DNA of 13,955 bases. Source: Aquificaceae bacterium (GTDB lineage Bacteria > Aquificota > Aquificia > Aquificales > Aquificaceae). The DNA is taken from NCBI GenBank assembly GCA_027014185.1, contig JALWEK010000059.1, positions 1 to 13,955 of the forward strand. Reading direction: 5' to 3'. A program made the position numbers and the translations under genes. Below are positions 12,803 to 13,955 of this stretch, one piece after another. The notes under the pieces are model-generated. The model did no database searches and was not told where the DNA came from. It was given only the letters and a program-made list of their open reading frames with translations. The number at the start of each line of letters is the position of its first letter. The first letter of the stretch is position 1.

Positions 12803-13955
12803 TTAGACCGAGATTATCAGGTTTCCAAGCCTGTCCACCCGGGCTACCGCTCCTGGAGGGATTAGTGTCGTTGAGGAGTACTCCACCACTATCGCAGGCC
12901 CCTCCACTCTGTTCTCCCACCTGAGCCTTTCCCTCTGGTAGACCTTAGTCTCCAAAAACTCACCGCCGAAGGCGGTCCTTACAGAACCTAAGAAAGCTCT
13001 GGAGGGATCTTCCGAGGCCTTCTCTTCAAAGGCAGGAAGCTCTGGCTTCTCCGTTGCCCCAACAGCCCTTACCCTGAGGTTAACTATCTCCACCTCCCTT
13101 CTGTGTCTGTAACCGTAGTGCCTCTCGTGGGCACTGTGGAAGACCTCCACATAGTCTTCCGAGAAGGGGACGCTGATCTCGTAGGACTGGCCCTCGTATC
13201 TCATGTCGAGGGAGAGCTCGAGTGTTATTTCCTCCTCCCTGAATCCCTCCGATCCCATTTCCTCCAGGGCTCTCTCTACCAGAGGGGAGAAGAGTTCCCT
13301 TAACTGTTCGTATCCTGTCTCCCTCTCCTTGAGCATAACCGTTATCGAGTAGTCCTTGACAACATCCGCCAGGATCATCCCTACCGCGGAGAATATACCT
13401 GGATTGGGAGGAACTATCACGGTAGGTATTCCGAGGGACCTCGCCAGGGCGACCGCGTGAAGTCCTCCCGCCCCTCCGTAGGTTATGAGGGAAAATTCCC
13501 TCGGATCGTGCCCCCTCTGGACCGAGACTCTTCTCAGGGCCCTCTCCATGTTGGACTCGGCCACCTCGATCACAGCGCCCGCCACCTCGAAGGGTGAGGC
13601 CCCGAGCTTATCCGCCAGCCTCCTCATGGGCTCCTCCACCTTCTCGGAATAGAGCCTCATCCTCCCTCCGAGGAAGTGCTCTGGAACGAGCCTCCCGAGG
13701 TAGAGATTGGCGTCTGTGACCGTGATCTCCCTTCCTCCCTTCCCGTAGCAGACTGGTCCGGGATCGGCGCCAGCGCTCTGGGGACCGACTCTGAGGATCC
13801 CACCCTCGTCCACGTATGCTATCGAACCTCCCCCCGCACCTATGGTGTGTATGTCCACCATGGGAACCTTTATGGGCATGCCGCCTATCTCGGACTCGGT
13901 GGTTAAGGTAGGCTTTCCGTCTATCAGGGAAACGTCCGTGGAGGTTCCCCCATAT
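12803..13955 (-). CDS. Hydantoinase/oxoprolinase A-family protein, C-terminal part (5' partial)
   Basis: The frame is open to the right edge; about 383 C-terminal residues are visible of a family usually near 650-700. An internal ATG at 13879 is not the start, because upstream codons continue the family sequence (GGTSTDVSLIDG, LTTESEIGG). Family signatures: VPMVDIHTIGAGGGSIA, ADPGPVCYGKGG, TVTDANLYLGRL, RRVSVQRGHDPREFSLITYGGAGGLHA, VPPNPGIFSAVGM. This is an ATP-using enzyme of the HyuA / 5-oxoprolinase / acetone carboxylase subunit group, which normally works with a HyuB-type partner not seen here (it would be upstream). Which substrate (hydantoin, oxoproline or ketone) cannot be told from this part. 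uvrB follows 11 nt downstream. Confidence 0.92.
   Translation of the reverse strand, partial: YGGTSTDVSLIDGKPTLTTESEIGGMPIKVPMVDIHTIGAGGGSIAYVDEGGILRVGPQSAGADPGPVCYGKGGREITVTDANLYLGRLVPEHFLGGRMRLYSEKVEEPMRRLADKLGASPFEVAGAVIEVAESNMERALRRVSVQRGHDPREFSLITYGGAGGLHAVALARSLGIPTVIVPPNPGIFSAVGMILADVVKDYSITVMLKERETGYEQLRELFSPLVERALEEMGSEGFREEEITLELSLDMRYEGQSYEISVPFSEDYVEVFHSAHERHYGYRHRREVEIVNLRVRAVGATEKPELPAFEEKASEDPSRAFLGSVRTAFGGEFLETKVYQRERLRWENRVEGPAIVVEYSSTTLIPPGAVARVDRLGNLIISV

Overview
The window looks like chromosome from a thermophilic bacterium, most likely of the Aquificota (Hydrogenobacter / Thermocrinis / Hydrogenivirga-like). The signs are heavy AGG/AGA (Arg) and ATA (Ile) codon use, Lys/Glu-rich proteins, very tight packing with convergent genes that touch or overlap at their stop codons, a tRNA without an encoded CCA, and sigma-54 control. 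The phylum is inferred from style, not from a marker gene. The longest stretch without a gene is about 190 bases.

Region 1 (1-4891, + strand) reads as a secretion locus for a repeat protein that resembles the functional amyloid in pseudomonads (Fap). It holds a large Asn/Gln-rich repeat protein whose 5' end is cut by the window (FapC-like candidate), a G/C hairpin terminator, a small exported protein of unknown function, a small exported protein with one copy of the same repeat motif (FapB/nucleator-like candidate), a lipoprotein C39-type cysteine peptidase (FapD-like), and an outer-membrane beta-barrel with an N-terminal coiled coil (FapF-like).

Region 2 (4891-9354) is an exopolysaccharide module. 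Three 19-bp dyads (ATGTAAA-N5-TTTACAT) and a sigma-54 -24/-12 promoter precede a BcsA-like glycosyltransferase with two C-terminal PilZ domains and a small BcsS-like beta-barrel protein. Convergent to these, overlapping by 4 bp, is a sigma-54 activator with an unusual order of domains: PilZ, zinc ribbon, AAA+, Fis-type HTH. A weaker copy of the dyad lies upstream of the activator gene. The simplest reading is a c-di-GMP-responsive matrix locus in which both the activator and the synthase sense c-di-GMP through PilZ domains.

Region 3 (9441-13955) is mostly housekeeping: tRNA-Val(UAC) with its own promoter, a nucleotide-sugar epimerase of the UDP-glucuronate 4-epimerase type (minus strand, stop codon overlapping the tRNA 3' end), a divergent small NIL-domain protein, uvrB, and the C-terminal part of a hydantoinase/oxoprolinase A gene running off the right edge. 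The epimerase could supply sugars for surface polysaccharide; the rest has no evident link to the matrix genes.

The strongest candidates for something new are the divergent Fap-like locus next to a polysaccharide synthase, the PilZ-zinc ribbon-sigma-54 activator, and the triple dyad plus sigma-54 promoter that probably connects the activator to the synthase.
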